Below are positions 1-13,900 of a DNA stretch of 64,000 nucleotides, one piece after another. The notes beneath the pieces were generated by a model. That model saw only the letters and a list, made by a program, of their open reading frames with translations, did no database searches and was not told where the DNA came from. Within the stretch, counting starts at the first letter, position 1; each line of letters starts with the position of its first letter. A program made the position numbers and the translations under genes. Source of the DNA: Diphasiastrum complanatum (Eukaryota; Streptophyta; Lycopodiopsida; Lycopodiales; Lycopodiaceae); contig CM055098.1 in the NCBI GenBank assembly GCA_029204225.1, positions 19,435,303-19,499,302 on the forward strand, written 5' to 3'.

Positions 1-287
1 GGTGATAGTGGTAACAATGGTAGTGGTGATGGTAGTGGTAATAATGGTAGTGGTGGTGATGGTGGTGGTACTAGTGGTAGTCATGATAGTGGTAGAGGTG
101 GTACTAGTGGTAGTAGTAGTTGTAGTGGTATTAGCAAAAGTAATAACAACAATAGTGGTGGTGGTGGTGGTGGTAGCAGCAAAAGTAATAACGATACTAG
201 CAGTAGTAGCAGTAGTAGTAGTAGTAGCAGCAGCAATAGAAAGAGTAGCAACAGTCATGTCAGTGGTACTAGTGCTAGTAGTAGAAG
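1..287. repeat. Imperfect GGT/AGT trinucleotide repeat
   Basis: The first 287 bases are an impure array of ggt, agt, gat and agc triplets (for example ggtagtggtgat units). The array is open in several frames and would encode valine- or serine-rich runs, but there is no coding signature beyond the repeat. It lies 3' of the last visible APC4 exon on that gene's strand, so it is probably in an APC4 intron or its 3' flank. The array is cut by the window edge. Confidence 0.85.
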
Positions 288-527
288 CTGTAGGGTGCTA
301 CATTTCTTTTTAATATGTGGATGTTGAAAAATGATAGAACTTACTCTTGATACTCCCCTAAGCACTAAGCCATTGTTACTTTGAAACATTCATAACAGTT
401 TTGCGTAGGTCAGATGAAACATGCAAAGTGCTAAACTCAGTCATAAACCAGTAATTGCGAGTTTCGACCTATGTGCAAGCATATAAGTTCTATGAGGGGT
501 ACCATTATAAAAAGGGAGACTTGGTAC

Positions 528-637
528 CTCAAGATGTGTCAAAGACAAAGACATCTTCTCCAAGTCGACTGATGAATTTGGAAGCCGGCACAGCAAAATT
601 TTACTCTTGAAGCAAAGATTTGGAGAAATTACACCAA
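528..637 (-). CDS. APC4: Probable APC4 exon, last one visible
   Basis: Reads [20 protein letters not shown] then [16 protein letters not shown], with donor GAG|GTACCA. Phase 1 in (acceptor TCTAGGCCAG) agrees with the previous piece. It fits the region of APC4 between the SFYKD motif and the C-terminal beta-sheet. Later exons lie outside the window. Confidence 0.6.
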
Positions 638-1835
638 CTGGCCTAGAAAATGCTTCATGACAGCTGCATAAAACTTTCACTTGAGTTTGGATTTGACTAT
701 ATAAATCTCATCCAAAAACCCTCAGAACTTTTATGAAAGTCAAACATGATTGAAAAGTCACCTTAAGCAAATTATGAAAAAACAGTCACTGCACCTGAAA
801 TGCATAAGCCTGAATTCCATGTCTTGTAGAAATCTATTAGGGATCCTTGTGACAAGGACGGTTGACCATCACAAAATACTTGCACATACATAGATTTTGT
901 TCTGATCTTTACTATTGCTCTTATAAATCTACATATTGATGAAGGATTTGAACAATAAACCAATGGAATCACCAACTAAGCAGTAGGGCAAGCAAAAGAA
1001 GAACGTTTGTTTGTATGTCTGGATGCAAACTTGACTTGAGAAAGATAGGTAAGTATATCATGCATACCAAACATATCCTGTGCAGATCCGTTCAGCACAC
1101 ATCGAGCCAGGATACATGCCAAGTACAGCCAAATAGGCAACGGAGAGGGTGGTGAGCTTTATTTCCCTACACCCCAAGCTTATAGGCAGCAATTTTGGCT
1201 CTTCATTCACCAAAGATGGAATTGGCTTTTGATAGTTTAAAGGAGGAAGAATCAGCCCATGCGTGGTGTGGTGATGTAGCACGCTTAACAAACAAAGAGG
1301 AAATAATTGACCCATACATAGTGTTGTGTAGTTTGCTTGGGGTGGGCTTGCCCACCTAGGTTCGATTCCCTACCCTCTTGTGTAGAGCTACTTCACCAAA
1401 GGGCCTGTTTAAGATTTTATTTGTTTAATAGCAAAGCAGAAAGAGTAAGAAAGAGCTTGCCAGTTAATCATCAAAGGGAAGTGAGGAGTAAAGAGACTGA
1501 GAGGATGAAGATTTCAATAAAGACATTGAAGAGCTAGGGACAACAATTTATTTTATAGCTGCTGACCCACTAAGCTGCATAAGGGAGTCAAATGGATCCA
1601 ACATGATCGCCACCTTTCAAAAACCTTTGCTTGAAGCTATTGAGAATATTGATCTCTCTTATAGTTTCACTGAATCACGATTCGATGTTAATCAAATAGC
1701 GATTCCCATCCGATTCAGCCGATTAGAATCTCCGAATTGGATTTCCCTGGAAAATTTGTTTTCTCCCAGGACCCAATTACAGAGGGGTCCCGTTTTTCTC
1801 TCTTTTTTTATTGTTCTTCGTTGTCAGAACGCAAT

Positions 1836-1912
<77 letters not shown>

Positions 1913-4900
1913 GTAACAATTCAAATTATTACATTTTTATGAATTATGTACAATTTAAATTGGAATCTAAATTGTTGAATGTGGAATGTTTTGAGTTTAT
2001 ACCTTTATAATTTCAGTCATTTGTTTCATGATTCATCTATGATTTGACATCACTTTCAGGTTTACTATTTTAAAGTTCAAGCCCTAGAAGTATACATAAT
2101 ACAAGTGTCAAGGTGACACATATCGGGTAAAGTTTAAACGGTGGATTTTGGAATCTTAAATGCTTATTATTCAATCATGATATCTATTATCATCAATGCA
2201 TTATGCAACTATGTTTTGGCTTTTCTAAATTCTAGACAAATCTACAAAAAAAATTGAGTTCTGCAACCCTAAGACCAATTTGCCAATTCAAACCTAGGAC
2301 CTTAGTTGCCCGTTCCGGAACGGAACGCATTCTGGAACGCGTTCCGTTCCGGAACGATGCCCTCAAAAAAAACAAAATACATTTTTTTTTACAAAGGATT
2401 TAATCATATAAAATGCATTTTTGTTTTATAAATTAAAAAATTTCATTCCGACCAGGAACGTTCGGGAACGCACGGAATGTTCGGAACGGGCTTCTAAGCC
2501 TAGGACTGATTTGAAAAGGTCAAATAGGCCAATTCGGCCGATTCCGATTCGAGCGATTCTGAATAGGAAGGAAACCTTTAATCTCTCTGTAGGAGTGATT
2601 TGCCATTGTACTCTAGATATCATCATGAGTGAATGGAGATTCTGGGCTTTCGGCCCCAAAGGTTGCCGGATCCAAACCACGCCTTGGCGTGTGAAATTTT
2701 GCCAGTTTTTCCACTCGCATAAAAATGATGAGACTTCTGTTACTATTGTTACTGCCACATACAATATATCAGGAAAATTACTGCGTTCGGTCGAAGTGGC
2801 ATATTCTAAAAAATAATCTATGACACTTTCAATAATTCCAGTATTTTCAGTATCATCAGTGCATGCTCAGGTAGGCAGCTTGGACAACAACAAAATCTGA
2901 CTTTTGTAGTACATCTATATCACGAGGTTTACCTTAGGCAAAGCTGATCAATCTGTTGTGACAAAGTTTTCTGCAAAAATTTTGTATCTTCAAAGCCACC
3001 AAGCAGTGCTATCTCATCCATCCTTTCCTCGTCTTCTCTGTATTCGATTTGAAATAAGAAAATTAAGGTGTGGCAAAATCATACATGACTACATACTGCA
3101 CTACTGAGGCCAAATTTAGTCATTGCTGACGGTTATAATCACATGCATACTAGCTTTACTGCCTCAAATTGAAGAGATTTGATATGGGCATATTTGAAAG
3201 AAATTTACTTTAAGCTAATGATGGCTCCTGATTTCTGATATTTTTTATCAGAGTTGTCTAATTTTATGTCCTCCAGGCCTTTTTGTCACCCTCAGATTAC
3301 TTTTGTACAAGCTGGCCTGGATCATAAATTTCGCAAATATGTGTCACTGTGCCAGGGTAATATGCACAACGCTGAATACATTGTAGTAGATGACATGAGA
3401 TTTTGATTTCTGACTATATTCAGGAATTTGACATATTATAGCCTATATATCGATGCTCATGATAGCTGCACAAAAATAGTTCACTTCTATAAGCAGCTCA
3501 ATTTTACTAACCTATTCCAGAAGAAATGTCAAGGAGATTAGTAATAACTAACTTCAAGAATTTCAAATGCCAAGCTGTGAGCAAAAGAACACCACTGACA
3601 GAAACCAGATAGAAATCTTCAGCATGTACATTCTTTCTTTTGGTAAAGAGTGGCTAGAACACAATGGCCTCAACTCTATACACACAATGTTTCTCGCTAA
3701 GAGTGGCACCATTCTTGCACAATATGTTCAATTACATGATTGACCCGAGTGTTGCTTTTGGCTGCAGATACAGCTCCAACTTAGAACAGGAAGTGTCAAC
3801 TTTGAGTCCCTTGACAAGCATGTTTCATGGTTAGGTATCTATTAACCAATTACTTGGTGTTGCTTCATACACATTGTGACTTGTTAAATGATAAGCAGCA
3901 ATAAACTTTTTCCATTTAGAATCATCAATAGAAGATAGGAACAAGAAGGATGTGTGCTTACACACTAAGCTCAAGCTGAACATTATCTGAAACTGAAGCA
4001 AGATGTGGTCTGATTGGATCTGTCTCAAATTGGCACCTTAAAAATGCTGCCACTGCTGCACTGTAAGAATTTAAAAGTTTGTTAGAATTCTCACAGTAGT
4101 GTCCAGCAAGAAAACTTGCCAGAGAAAAGAGGATGAGCATACGAATATTTATTTTTCTCAGAAATTGATTAGCAGGCAATCAACTGTACATCAAGAAAGA
4201 TTTATCTACTGATAATTTTGTAACCTTCATGAACTCTTTGTATTTATCTCTCTTGATTAAAATTTAAGATCTACTAACAAAACATGCATCAATCAAACAT
4301 CTTAAGCTGTTCTGAGGATCGCATTCAACAATGAAGTGGAATAAACATAAATGCTAGAATTGTTCTTCTATTCTCACTACAATTAAAAACCCCTACAACA
4401 TTAGTTTTGGAAACACTGTTTACTCCATGTCCATGTTTTCCCAACATGGGAAATGCTAGTGGGAAACATTTTGGAAAACACTGTCTCCCATAACACGAGC
4501 ATCATGAAGCACTTTTGCATGTGAGAAACAAGTTCCCTGTGGGGAAACATGTGTTAGCATAATGTTTGTGTGACAGTCTTTAAATGAAGGGAATTTATTA
4601 CAATTTTGAATTGTGATTTGGCAAACTTTCACCACGTCATGATGAGACATTTCCCATAGCCCATTACTTATTTCTTGTTTCTCATTTCCAGGAGGGGTCT
4701 GCACAGGTGGGAAACGATACCCAGAACTATCATTTGAAGTGCTGTCCATATGCATACCAATGCTTACATTGAGATGGTATTGGATATCAACAGTCAAGTG
4801 TAGGATAATTGGCAATGGGCATCTATAGAGAAAAGTGAGCAATCTTCATCTTGAGAGTTCATTTACAACCATTTCATATCATGAATTATCATATAAATCA

Positions 4901-7900
4901 CAGTAGCTACCGTGAGAGGGACCACCATGCTGATACTCTCACACTCCTAAAATGGAGGAGCAGTTCAGGCATAAGAGCTGATAACAAACAGAATAAGTGT
5001 ACAGGGCTAATTGCAGGAGGCCTAGTATACAAGAAAGCACTCGTTGTTGGCATGCACTAAGCTCATTATTGTTTAGCATGTGAAACATACAACCCAAACC
5101 TGAGACATAAAACCCATACATATGTGTGCAAATATCAGATGATTGCTAAGGTGCAAAGAATAAAAGATGCGGATATCACAAATCTTTTTATGAAGGTTTT
5201 ACAGTTACCTCCTCCTTGATAATGAAAAGCTTGATAGTGTTTGCAGCCGAACAATTAGAATGTAAAATAAAAACAACCTCAACAGGGTAGTAGAAGCATA
5301 ATCAATAACTCATGTCCTACAATTTAAAGTACAAATGCACCTGTTGACAAAAGGGAGCTGCTCTGCTTGTGTAGCCAAGTGCTCACCATTAAGTTGCCGC
5401 AGTGATTTTGTAAGCCACAGGAAAAAAAGTCGGAACTGCAGATCGAACCGTTTTTGTTAAGCCTCTCCACTCCCCTAGAGGCATGCAAAAACAATGCTAA
5501 TTGCAAGCTAGCAAAATGTCACTGCCCATTTCTTTCATCATCATCTAGGATGAAATTCTTCAAATCCAAAAGCGAACGTGTCAGAAATATGATCTTTACA
5601 GCCTATCTGCTAGTTGGATTTATAGGTAGCTCAAATCCACAGTCTACACTCTTCCCACTTGTGCAAAGTTCCCCAAATATTTGTAAACAAAAACCTTCAG
5701 GAGGCAGTGACCAAACATAACGCAGGAATAATGAGATATTATTGAAGTGGATTCACGAAATTTTACCTCCGTACCACATATTTTAGATGTGCTGCACAAG
5801 CAATGTAGTTATCTTAGAGATCATAGTTATACCATACATGTTGTGAACAGCAAATTGGACCATTAGTCAGCACTTTCTTGAATTCAATTGGGACGTTAAT
5901 GTCGCTAAGTTAGGCATTTAGGACACATTACTTATAATTAACATTTTTTAGCAATTGTTTAAAGGCTATCATTGGGCCCCAAACATAGGAAATTGACCTA
6001 AGCACCTCATCAGGAAAAAGTTAAGAGCCACAATTACTATAGATAGGCTTACGAACATCATTATTGGCAATGGAAGATCAGAGACTAGCTTTTGTTACAC
6101 TACCAAAGTTCATGTTAGGCAAGTGTAGTCTTATATTCAGCAGCATAGTTTGGAGATCTTGATTCTATCATGGCTTTACATTCATTTGAATGGTAAAATT
6201 ACATTTTCTTCTCCCATTTTCCTAGAGTTCTACGCGTGTTTTGGTCATAGTGTGCTACAAAAGCACTTTCCGGGTAGGAAAAAGAAGCCACAACTTGCCT
6301 CAGAAACCATGTTATCAGCTGGTGGGCCCTATACTGGAAACAAATTGAAGAAGTAGGGCCGACGTAATCGTGGCAATCCTTAAATAGTGTGGACCACCAG
6401 TATCCTGCTCTTAGGACCTTCTGTGTTGTGGCATCACCGGCAAAGTGACCCCCACACGCAGAGTCGTGGCATTCTTCAAGGATAAATGGGACTTCATTGG
6501 GCAGTACACACCTTTGGTAAACGCCTTCAATGCCCTTCCTATACAACCTACTGTCTATAGCTTTGAATCTCAAAGCCTGAACTTTAAGCTTCTTTTTATC
6601 AACTTTTGATAGACCTTTAGGCAATTCTAAAGTGGTCAGGTAATGGGCTAAAGCTTGATACCATTGTGGTACTACCTCAACATCCAATTTAAACATTTCA
6701 CAATTCCCTTCATCCATTGGGTCAAATGGGACTTCTTGCAATGACCCATGTTCTTCTACAAATACATCAATGTGAGACTGCGAATATTGATTCAACTTGA
6801 GATGGTGCAATCTACGATAAATGTCGATTCCTAATCTAGATCTCGCAATCTGTGAGCTCTTGCACGATGAGCAATGCTAGAATTTATACAAACAAGGTTT
6901 GACACTCCATGACTGCCTCAGTGGGTGCGCAATGCTACAAAGAGGATAAACGAGTCCTCCACGATCTCTGCTTGATTTTTCTTGACACTAAGGAGATTTC
7001 GACTTAGTGTATTGTTGTGAGCAAGGTCGCTCACCTCCTTTGATGATTCAAGTCTTAAATTAGAGATTTCGGTCCAAAAATGAGTGTTTCAAGCAACTTT
7101 TACAAAATCACTTTCCAAAAACTAGAAATCAGAGAATCGACAAATTTTTTCTATTTTTCGTCAAATATGATCTTGCATGAAGCTATGGCTACCCCTAGCC
7201 AGCCTTTATAGACTCTATAGCAACTCATATCACTGTCTTTGTTCCTGAAATGAAGATTCGACCTTAGTTTTACTCACACAAAACTAGAATAACTCCATAA
7301 CGTCCTCTTTTATTCGATCATGACCTTGTTTGATCCTACACAATGCTCAACGTGCCTTTTAAGCTCTCTGTAGAGACTCTCCAATCAACAAACGATGATT
7401 TCTCATTCACTTTCAAGCTGAACAGAGAAATTTTCCTCTCTTTCTGGCCTTTTTTCACTGAAATCTCCCAAGGCACTTTCTCACCTTGAACTGAAGCTCT
7501 CCGCAAGCTCAGATACCAAATGAAGGTGCCAATACAGTGATTCACATTGTCACTCAAGCAACCTGCATCAACACAACAAACAGATCCATGCACACACACA
7601 AGTGGGAAACAGGGAGCAGCAACAACATCACACTGTATTAAGCAAGAATGAGAGATTACAATGATACAATGATTACCCTTTCTAGATGTTTGGACAGTTC
7701 CTATTCAAATGGTTGCCTTGGCAAAATCCACATACTACATTGACTGGTGAATCAAATGGTCTACATTGGCCTGTCATATTCTCTTATTTCTTGAGGAGAT
7801 TTGTGTCTAGGACTAAAGTTGAAATATTTGCATGCATCAGATCCATATAGCCTTTTAACATATGTTTCATATGATGCATGTCAGAGTCCTTGTATTTCAT

Positions 7901-10900
7901 ATCTTCTATTACCACATTCCTCCCTTGTGGGAGTGGTGGCAAAAAAATAATGGTATATTTGGTGCTCGCGTTTGGTTTCTACAATCTCTCATACCGTTAT
8001 AAGGTCCCCTTGCTGTAAAATGTTGCAGAGGATAGATTTCACTCGTATAAACACCTATTGTTGAGTTTTGCCCTCTCATCTCTGACCTAAGGTTCAAATC
8101 CCTCACTGATTTTGATATATGTGAAGCCTGAGTAATAGTTACTTGTGCATCCTCAACCATAATGGCTTTACTGACTGCTTCTACCGAATTATGAGGGCTG
8201 TTCTAACGTACTACCGATTTTATGTCATCTTCAAGCTCCCTCAAAAAGAAGGTGAATAATAGCAATGTGGTAACTGCACAGTAGTCTCTACTGTCATGAA
8301 AACTCTGTCATGCAACATAAATATCGCCTAACACTCTCACCCTTGTTCTGTTGGAGAAAACTTAGCGTGAGTAGTAGGACATCAGTTGTGCCATGAGGGG
8401 CAAACTCAATTAAAAATGGTCAGTGAGACTCTTCTATATTGTGAATCGTATTCTTGTTGTAGACTATGATACCAACGCCTTGCTAACCCAGTTAATGTAA
8501 GAGCAAAGAACATCATCTCATGATGTGGGTCTATTATGCAATGTATAAAATAGGTGTTCCAAAATATACTTATATGGGCTTCAGCATCTTCATAAGGGGC
8601 TACTTGGAATTCTGGCGTAGTTCCTTTTACCTTGGGTAGTAGCCCTCCAACCTCAGGAGGTACCACTAATGGTTTAGTAGGTCTTCCTACCATCCAATTT
8701 ATATCAGTAATTATGTTTATGGGGCTGTCACCTCGAGTCAGTCCGTCAATAGGGTAATCTGAAAAATTACTCAATGTTAACCTATCCATTATTCCGATCC
8801 TCTGCCTACTCTTTGTGGATCATCTTCATAGTCTTTGTCTTGGGTACAAGGAATCACCATCACATTCTTGCTAATCTTTATACGAATTCGCCGCTTTGTC
8901 CTAGTACTTAATGCTATTCAGTGACGAGACCAATATGTCTTCATCTAGACGTTCTCTTTGAGGTGACCCCATGATAGGCAACTGTCTTACTTGATGATGG
9001 TCATCTTATGCAGTTTCCTGGATTCAGGGTGTTCTTTCAAATTGTAATCTCTCTTTTGTCCTCCATTTCATAATACAGCATAAGTTCCGAATACATTCTC
9101 TTGGCACTCAATCTGATGTATCATGATTGGTCTAGGACTAAAGAGTGCACTACTCACACTCTGCTCCATATGCAAAATCTGCAAACTAAAACACAGAAGG
9201 CCCATTCGAAAACCTGATTTGAACTGTAATCGTGATTTTAGAAAACAGCATATCCAATTTTGCTGCACTTTTACATAATCAGCTTCGTTCATTATGTGAG
9301 ATCCGCATTTCAGCTTTGCACCATCAACACTTCAGTTTTGTAGCATCATCTTAATTTTGGGGCGCATTGACAATCCATACTCTGGACACTGGCTTTTGTG
9401 GATTGCGAGAGTTATGGTGTGAATGTTCTGGACAGTAACTTGGACCTTGGTTCTGCACTTCCTAGTCATTTGGTTGTTTGTATTGCTAAGTTGGTATTTT
9501 GGACCCATTACTTATTATTCGCATTTAATAATTCATTTATGACTTAAAGTGCCATTATTGGGCCCCAAAAAATAAGGTGCTCTCGAGCAGCCCTAATTAG
9601 GTCAAGGGTAATAATAAATATAAATACGCTTGGGAGCCTCATTATTGGTGGCTGATTGATCAAAGATAAGCTTTTAGACTAGAATAAATCATACTAGATA
9701 AATTTAGGCTCAGATAAGTGGCATACTTGTGCAAATCATCATCCATTCTATCAGTGAAGCTCTTTCAGTGATCTGCATGGGCCTTCAGCCATTATTATCA
9801 TGGTTTCATTAGTGCATATATAATGCTACCATTTGATAGAAAGTTGTTATCCTAGATAGACAATGCATCATAAAACAATCATTCACCCCACAGTTCAGTC
9901 TCATCATCAAGCAGTCACCTCAAGTTAAACAGCAGTTTGATATTACACCACATAGCTGTTGCCTGAACATAACAGAGGATTTATGTTCAGAACACACAAG
10001 CAGAAAACCATTAGTCAATGGTAAGCATAAAAAAAATGGTACGCAGTCTCTGTAATGGGATCCACTTTAAGTCTAAGACAAGCAACCCCCTCATGCATAG
10101 CAAGGACTATAAACTATGACATCTCCTAGCAAAGAGAAAGAGATCTTAAACATATGCAAACCTGCCCTGTCATATCTGAAAGTATCCGAAGAAAACGCTC
10201 AATCTGCACAAGGACCATGCCAGCATCTTCCATCGCTCGACTTATAAGGCCTTCTTCAAGACCTATCTTTTGCATACGTGCACGCCACCGGGCAAGGCCA
10301 CTTAGCTCCCCTAGCCTGAAGGCAATAAGCTCCGCAGCTGGCTAGAAGTCACATTTGCTAATAAGCACGGATTTTCAAATTTATGATCTCTCAAACTAAA
10401 TATTCTCCAAGCAATTCAGAAAGCTAATCTCCTTGTGGTGAGCCAAAAAAATTCTTGCCTGCAGATGCTCAGCTAAAATGATATGAAGTTCCCTGCCAGC
10501 ACTGTCAATGCTCTTAGCCAGCCGTTTCAATCCCTATATCAAGAAAGACAAATGCAGTAAGAGCTTGGCATAGTTTCAACGAGAGGGATGTCTTTAAACT
10601 TGGAACATTAGACATCTGTCAGTCCGACAAAAATACTCACCCCTTCTCCTAAAGAGACAGCAAGGAATTGATGCAGAGCAGCACTAGCAGAACCACAAGC
10701 TAGAAGACTCAGAAACTCTTCTTTGGGCTTTGTATATGATCCTAGGGGTTCAAAATAAAGCAAACATGGCACTACCAATTTCAATCTTATTCCGAAAAAA
10801 TTAGCTGTTAGAATCAAATTCTCATCATGCCTCAAGCTCAGCCATTGAATTATTAATGTGGATAGTAACTATGCCTTACATACTACCATAAATTCAAAAT

Positions 10901-13900
10901 GCATGGCTAAATGCTTGAGGAAAGGCACGTCAAATGATAAACAAAATGGTAGGAAAATCGATTTCATTCCTATTTCTTTACAGATCAGTAACACAGATGC
11001 CACGACCAGCAGTTTAGTAGCTTAACTCAAAATACTTGGAGCCAGGTGCTCATTTGCACCCAACTCGGAGTAGTCGTTGTGTACGCTCTCACAACTAATG
11101 ACATTTTTCCACCATTTCTTTCTGGTTTTGACTTATATGTTGTTTGAAAGGCAATAGTTACTGGGACTGAACTTAAGTCAGATGCTCGAGCCTCCTGAAC
11201 TCAAGTCAGATGCTTGAGCCTCCTAATCAGTATGTTAACAACCTTGTGGTGAGCTTTAAAAAATGAAGTTACTTGATATGATTTTTGTGGCAATTAGAAG
11301 CTTATGTGCAAGTCCTAACACCCTTTAAGGATATAGGCGAATAAGAATAAGAAGCTCTCAATGCGGAGGAAAAGGTTACTGCTCCATAAACAGTTTTTCA
11401 AGCTTGATCAAATGTTTAATTATTAAGCTTGTGAGGGAGCTTAAGCTGAGGGCACATAGTACATATGTGAATCCCAGTTGAATTTTAGCACTAATCTTCA
11501 CACTTCTTGAGCAGAACTGCCAAACAATGGGAGCCTTGTCATCTAGTCATAAGTACTTTGACAACAGAAAAACAAATATCTGATCATTTATCAGATTTTT
11601 TAGTTGATTAATTCCTTATTGCAAAAGTGTGTGAATTGCTCATGAAATCACTCCCAAATACGGCTTAATTTCAGGCACAGACAATCTTAGGGTACCATGC
11701 TCTCGAAGAAGTGCAGAAAAACCCTCAAACTTTTCGGCAAAAGAGCTGGTGGCATCAAACCAATGCTTCTGCATCACAGCATGGGAGATATGCAATACGT
11801 CTAGAAGCTCCTCAACACTTGGTGCTTGACGAGCTACTTGGCGCAGTTCTGTCCGCCTGTAACAGTGTAATTCCAAACAATCAGGATATCTTTTGCAAAT
11901 CTTAAGACTTGTTGAAAAGATGGCCATAAGATCTACGTAAAGAATTAAAAAACAGGGAATCTGCAACACGAAGATGTAAGCACCACAAATCTTGCAAGAA
12001 CAGGCTTCAAATCTTCCTAACTCTCTTTACCCAAGCAAATGTCACCACAAGGCATGTTGATGAACAAAACTAGAAGAACAAAACTCTATCCTACCATTGT
12101 CACACTATGAAAACACTCACAAAGAGGAAATCAAAAAACCAACAGGCAAAAGCGACAGACGAAAAGGAAGGATCCTTCACTTCAAATCTTGCATTAGCAT
12201 AATGAAAATGGCTTTACAAGAGGAATGCTCTTTGAGAGAGAGAGAGAGAGAGAGAGAGCTTTATTGATGTCTTTTCCATGCCAAAAGGCATATAAGACTA
12301 GTAAGTGTACATGTCAAGTATGTGCTATCAGTGAGAGTGTATGAAAACATCTCCAAAAACAGTAACGAAAGAAAATAACATAACTAAAGTACTACGAACT
12401 GAAATGAGTGAGATATATAGGAACATGAATGCTGCTAGATACACAAAATGAGGTATAACACTATCAATATCATCATGTCCTTCTGCTGAAGAGAAGGATG
12501 GGATGTGTTTGGCAACATGAGGTAACATAGGTAGCCACTGACGTTATCTAGGAGGAAGAGAGAAAGAAAGAAAGAGTTTTATTAACGTCTATATAGCCCC
12601 CGAGGGTATATTAGACCAGAAAAATCTGTAAAATGTGTTGGAGCTTAGTCCATCTCATAGTAAACTAGACATATGAATAGGAAATGCTCCTCGGACTCGA
12701 CCATAGATAAAGAGCACAACTGGCAAAGCCGCTCCTCTCGCAGGGTACTCTGGAAGCGTCTGATCTCAATCGCCAACTGATGTGAAGAAACTCGGAATTG
12801 GCCCAGCAGAAATCGAAGCCCCCGATAGTCCTGAGGTAAGATAGTGTGGCAAAACTGGGAATCCCACTGTGTCTAGCTCCAAAAAGTGTGTCATGTAATA
12901 GTCGGGTTTGACCCCGAGTTGTCCCTGCCATGTCCGGTTCAGATATGCTCTATAGAGAAAGTGTCTGATATACTCATGGGTGCCCGATGGAAGGTCTGTG
13001 ATAGAGATGCCAAGTGCATCCAATAGCTGAGGCCTGAGAAAACCATGATAGTTGATGCCCCTGGTCATAAAGGTGTCGTGATGAGGCAAGTGTTGTCTGT
13101 ATGTATCTTTGCTCATCTGTGGGTAGCATCATGATAGGTTGAATATAAGTACAATAAAAAAAGAAGGAGCATTGTCCACGTAGTAGGACTTATTCCTAAA
13201 AGCTAAACCAGCACTAGAAAACAAAGAGAAAAACAAAGCTTAACCTCCAGCTCTGTCGAGGGTACAATATCAGTAGCTTAACTACCAACTACACAGAGGG
13301 AAAGAGAAAACTGATAAAAGTTAACTAACTAGCTAAGTGGATAGAAAAAACTGCGTGATATGGTGAGAAGCAGGTGTTGGCCTCCGGCGAAGAGTCCTGG
13401 GCCTGGAGGGGCGAAGAGGACGCTGGAGCTTCGGTCGTCGTACTAGAATGTCTATCTCATTGTCAGAAGTCACATCTTTATCCCTCTTGGAAAAAGTGCG
13501 TAATGTGGGACTGGCTATGATCCACATCAGAAACATCCAATAAAAAGGAAGATCGCAAAGTAAACATCTCTCATAATAATAAACCAACACATCTCGCATC
13601 TGAGAAGGCAAGGAAAGAACCAAGTGTAAGTGGAGTATCTCTGTATAAGCAATGGTATCTGCCTCTGACCTCATAGTAGGCTGCACATCGGAAAATGAAA
13701 TGGAACTCATCCTCAATCTCCTGCAAAGAGCAGCATTGACAAATCCGAAGTGGTCGAGGTGTGTCTGTGTATCTGTCTGTCTCAATAGCAAGCTGGTGAG
13801 AAGAGACCCTAAGCTGACCAAGACGATAACGCAGGCCGAAAGATAACGTCTGAGACAAATAACCCGGCCGAATGGTAAGCCCGGAAACATCAAGCTGAAG

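Larger units (their letters stand above)
638..2932. other. APC4 intron region with relic repeats
   Basis: Apart from the exon-like piece at 795-878 and the small elements listed separately, I see no gene here. At about 1350-1368 there is a tRNA-like B box (ggttcgattcc), which may mark a SINE remnant. At 1655-1750 and 2515-2570 there are related gattcga-rich blocks in roughly inverted order. One short APC4 exon should be hidden here. Confidence 0.4.
5870..9801 (-). mobile_element. Decayed Ty3/gypsy LTR retrotransposon
   Basis: Two diverged LTRs flank gag and integrase remnants on the minus strand. The LTRs (about 9430-9801 upstream and 5870-6175 downstream) share, in order, gctaagtt, a ggac..cattactta block, attgggcccca, cctcattattgg or catcattattgg, and a tatcatgg edge. 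Gag is at 7909-8789 and integrase at 6199-6810. Protease, reverse transcriptase and RNase H are missing, so there is a large internal deletion. The element sits in the APC4 intron between exons 11 and 12. Confidence 0.75.

Noticed and set aside
2-313. Open frame of 103 codons
   Set aside because: It is only the GGT/AGT triplet repeat read in frame: valine runs with no domain.
1058-1315. 85-codon minus-strand frame as the missing APC4 exon
   Set aside because: [12 protein letters not shown] looked faintly like the family's EPF..IS segment, but no acceptor, donor and phase combination fits.
4456-4842. 128-codon minus-strand frame as a further APC4 exon
   Set aside because: No match to the family, no fitting splice sites or phase. 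It lies in an intron.
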